Source: Ahaetulla prasina (lineage: Eukaryota; Chordata; Lepidosauria; Squamata; Colubridae). From it: a stretch of DNA of 64,000 bases. Where the stretch lies: contig NC_080542.1 of the NCBI RefSeq assembly GCF_028640845.1, positions 15,901,283-15,965,282 of the forward strand. Direction: 5' to 3'. This document shows positions 61,421 through 64,000 of the stretch, piece by piece. Below the pieces are notes generated by a model. It saw nothing but the letters and a program-made list of their open reading frames with translations, ran no database searches and was not told where the DNA came from. Numbering within the stretch: the first letter of the stretch is position 1; every line of letters begins with the position of its first letter. Made by a program: the position numbers and the translations under genes.

Positions 61421-61642
61421 CTGGAGAAGAGAGGAAAAAAGGCCCTCAGTTAATCTGGTTACAAAGCCACTGGAAAGTAGAACTATGCTCAATGAGTAGC
61501 ATATGCTTGACAAAGCATGTGATTTGCCAATTGTACAGTGGCAGATACAACAGCACTCCAGAGGGTTAACATCATTGCCCAGAGGTTCATTGGTTGCCCT
61601 GTCCCCTCTTTGGAAGAGCTTTATAGCTCCCACTGCCTTAAG

Positions 61643-61966
61643 GTTCCCCTCGCATATGTCCTAGTCATTGGCAATGCTCATCTCCGTTTCAAAGCAGAAG
61701 AGCCAGCAATGTCTGAAGACATCTCTGTAGTCATGTGGCCAGCATGACTAAATGCCAAAGGTGCACAGAATGCTGTTACCTTCCCACCAAAGATGGTCCC
61801 TATTTTTCTACTTGCATTTTTTATGTGCTTTCGAACTCCTAGGTTGGCAGAAGCTGGGACAAGTAACAGGAGCTCACCCAGTTACACGGCACTAGGGATT
61901 CGAACCACTGAACTGCCGACCTTTTGATTGACAAGCTCATCATCTTAGCCACTGAGCCATCACGTC
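61643..61966 (-). mobile_element. Sauria-type tRNA SINE nested in LINE C
   Basis: Reverse copy from GGTTCCCCTCGCATATGTCC to CACTGAGCCATCACGT. The repeated LINE sequence TCCCACTGCCTTAAG occurs at both borders (61628-61642 and 61965-61979), a 15-bp target duplication, four bases of which may be shared with the SINE end. Confidence 0.9.
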
Positions 61967-62126
61967 CCACTGCCTTAAGAAAGTTCAAAATATTCTTAAA
62001 GATCTATTTTATCCTGGGCACCTTTTTTTTTGGTAATTATTACCATCTGGCAGACAGTACAGGACAATAAAAACAAGGACAAATAGGCTGAAAAACAGCT
62101 TCTATACCAGAGCAGTAACTATACTG

Positions 62127-62174
62127 AATGCTACTGTGTAGTGCATTAATATTAATGCACTACACAGTAGCATT
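62127..62174. repeat. 48-bp perfect palindrome
   Basis: Each half is AATGCTACTGTGTAGTGCAT plus TAAT, followed at once by its exact reverse complement, with no spacer (centre 62150/62151). It lies in the 3' UTR of the LINE C copy. The 38510 copy has only one arm (CTACGGTTTAGTGCAATATT). Confidence 0.95.
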
Positions 62175-62215
62175 ATTAATGCAATATCAGGGGTTTTCAA
62201 TTTAATTGTATAGAA

Positions 62216-62732
62216 CAGGGGTAGTCAATCTTTTTATACCTACCGCCCACTTTTGTATCTCTGTTAGTAGTAAAATTTTCTAACCACCGGTTTCACAGTA
62301 ATGTGCTGTGTATCGTTGTCTGTGCATGCCTCTCATGTATCGTGGATTGGGTTTGGGCGGGGGGGGACGGCTACCAGCTCTGCTTGTCTGTTACAGCTGG
62401 GTGGTGTGGGGGGAGATGCGCAAGCTATTCTGGGATGAGGCTCTTTTGTTTGCAGTCTCACTATAGAGCCATTTAGTTTCACTTACGTAACGTGAACTAA
62501 ACTTATGCGCGGGCGATACAAATAGTATATTTTCAGAAATTTAAATTGTCATCAGGAATTTTATGAAAACCTAATGAAAATGTTTTTAAATAATGCTATG
62601 AAATTTTTTTTTAAAGTCAATTAAATTAAAAAAAAAAGGAAAGTGCTTCAGTATTGGACAAAAGCCCTACCACTCACCATGAAAGCTGGAACACCCACTA
62701 GTGGGCGGTAGGGACCAGGTTGACTACCACTG
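62216..62732. mobile_element. hAT element with CAGGGGTAGTCAA termini
   Basis: Left CAGGGGTAGTCAATCTTTTT, right GGACCAGGTTGACTACCACT then G. Subterminal CTACCGCCCAC and its inverse GTGGGCGGTAG. Non-coding, about 517 bp. The ends resemble a hAT family (OposCharlie1-like) reported as horizontally transferred among tetrapods; that name is from memory. Confidence 0.7.
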
Positions 62733-62949
62733 TTTTTGCTCATTCTACTCGATATCATAGTTTTACAAACATCCCTCATGTCTGTATTTTAAGAGCTGCT
62801 AGAAGAGGTGTCCTAGCTCTGGCTGCATTGTATGAAATATATATGAAGCCAGAGATCTCCTTTATATACTGTAGCAACTGGTTTACCCAGCACCGGAAAT
62901 GTGAGTATTTGCTAACAGATGCTCGCTTCATTTGCACGCCATCTGTGCA

Positions 62950-63172
62950 TGTGTCATAAAACACAGCAATTCACTCACATGCACCATCCGCACATGTGTG
63001 TGACATCAAACAACACGGCAAATCGCTCGTACACACCATCCACACATGCATGCAGCATAAAAAACACAGCGATATAGGATGGGATTATGCAAGGGCGAGT
63101 GGGCAGGGCACCACCCGCAGGCCACCACTACTGGTTCGCCTGAACTGGTCCGAGCCAGCTGAATATCATCTC
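62950..63172. mobile_element. hAT MITE fragment (GGTGGGATTCA family)
   Basis: CACCATCCGCACATG and CACCATCCACACATG units, then TGGTTCGCCTGAACTGGTCC and GAGCCAGCTGAATATCATCT. Left end not found. Confidence 0.5.
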
Positions 63173-63214
63173 TATCTGAAGCAATTATTCTTCTCTGCTT
63201 AGCACTAGTAAGGG

Positions 63215-63415
63215 CCACATTTCCGAAGGGGTTTGGAGGAGGGCAACAAAGATGTTAGAAGGACTTTAGGACAACTTCTAACAGTGCAGGCTGAAGGAAC
63301 TGGAGATGTTCAATCTGGAGAAAAGAAGACTGAGAAGAGACATGATACCCATGTTCAGGTACATAAAGAGAAATTAAGGGATTATGGAAACTGGAAACTA
63401 AGACCAGAAGTTTAA
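63215..63415 (+). mobile_element. CR1 LINE fragment
   Basis: GAGGAGGGCAACAAAGATGT, GAGATGTTCAATCTGGAGAA, GAGAAGAGACATGATACCCA match the upstream part of the CR1 3' region at 60475. Confidence 0.65.
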
Positions 63416-63516
63416 AGATAAAACTTACAGCCCCCTAAATTTCATTTAAATATAAAGAAAACACCTGATATTAATTTCTGTACAATGGTGGAATGGTTTA
63501 CTCATGGAGATTGTAG

Positions 63517-63715
63517 CAGTGGTGGGATTCAACCGGGGTAACAACCGGTTCACTTTGCACATGCCAAATGGGCGATTTGAGAGTGCGCAATACGTTTGAA
63601 AATAGCACCTTCTACTGCAGCTCCGGTGAATAAAACAGCTGAGATGTGGCAATCCACGCTGCCGTGCCGATCAGCTGGGCTTCAAACAAAGGAAATAAAG
63701 GTAGGTATAGCGAAG
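63517..63715. mobile_element. hAT left end (GGTGGGATTCA family)
   Basis: CAGTGGTGGGATTCAACCGG is a good family terminus. The right end is missing, perhaps replaced by the SINE that follows. Confidence 0.6.
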
Positions 63716-64000
63716 GGCATGGGACATGGTGGCTCAGTGGCTAGGATGCTGAGCTTGTCGATCGAAAGGTCAGCAGTTCAGCAGTTCGAATCCCTAGTGC
63801 CGCATAACGGAGTGAGCTCCCGTTACTTGTCCCAGCTTCTGCTAACCTAGCAGTTCGAAAGCACATAAAAAATGCAAGTAGAAAAATAGGGACCACCTTT
63901 GGTGGGAAGGTCACAGTGTTCCGTGCGCCTTTGGTGTTTAGTCATGCCGGCCACATGACCACAGAGACGTCTTCGGATAGCACTGGCTCTTTGGCTTTGA
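63716..64000 (+). mobile_element. Sauria-type tRNA SINE, cut by window end
   Basis: Begins GGCATGGGACATGGTGGCTC and runs through GGTCAGCAGTTCAGCAGTTC and GGGACCACCTTTGGTGGGAA to the window edge. Confidence 0.88.

Larger units (their letters stand above)
61500..62205 (+). mobile_element. LINE family C, 3' end, split by a SINE
   Basis: 61500-61642 and 61967-62205 join into one LINE C 3' end: GCAGATACAACAGCACTCCA, CCTCTTTGGAAGAGCTTTAT, AGAAAGTTCAAAATATTCTT, AAACAAGGACAAATAGGCTG. Matches 38830-39130. Confidence 0.82.

Noticed and set aside
61434..64000. Possible first coding exon or promoter of ADCY4
   Set aside because: No N-terminal cyclase sequence or CpG-rich start region; the stretch is repeats and unassigned intron.

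Overview
This window is vertebrate nuclear DNA, most likely from a squamate reptile and probably a snake. The protein-coding content is a single gene, adenylyl cyclase type 4 (ADCY4), read on the minus strand across almost the whole window. I could assemble 23 coding exons (2919 nt, 973 codons) between 61420 (5' side) and 1332 (3' side). Every junction is GT-AG and the reading frame is continuous. The first coding exon (N-terminus and first membrane helix) lies beyond 64000. The last coding exon (end of the C2 catalytic domain) lies left of position 1. The squamate call rests on the repeats: tRNA-derived SINEs of the Sauria type, a BovB 3' end, CR1 tails running into AATAG-type microsatellites (a feature described in snakes), Penelope, R4-like and L2/CR1-like LINEs, and many hAT MITEs.

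Protein layout, from right to left: membrane block 1 (61420-58647), catalytic half C1a (about 57810-46079, both metal-binding Asp motifs present), C1b linker with a Gbeta-gamma contact motif (44642-36645), membrane block 2 (35886-22662), and catalytic half C2a (18772-1332). C1a and C2a must pair to convert ATP to cAMP. The C1b sequence and the segment before C2a match type 4 better than the related types 2 and 7.

The introns are packed with transposable elements, which make the gene much larger than its mammalian counterpart. The main items are: a complete Penelope-like element with inverted terminal repeats and hammerhead-like motifs (9110-11111); a near full-length but frameshifted LINE (12843-17441) with 5'-truncated relatives at 5967, 27086, 43930 and 54420, the last keeping a 572-residue open RT frame; three solo LTRs of one family (20807, 37463, 57912) and one of another (4862), all with perfect 5-bp target duplications; two R4-like LINE ends in tandem (23520-24530); and a large hAT MITE family, many copies with exact 8-bp target duplications. 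Several insertions are nested, and one LINE sits within about 15 nt of an ADCY4 splice donor.

I see no second host gene, no functional tRNA or rRNA gene and no CRISPR array. The most unusual signals are hammerhead-ribozyme-like cores at seven places, the LINE abutting the exon 9 donor with an open reading frame across the junction, a 48-bp perfect palindrome at 62127, and an inverted-arm element built from a short repeated motif at 37353-38312. Exons are numbered e1-e23 in transcription order within the window. LINE families are labelled A, B and C because their database names cannot be confirmed by eye.
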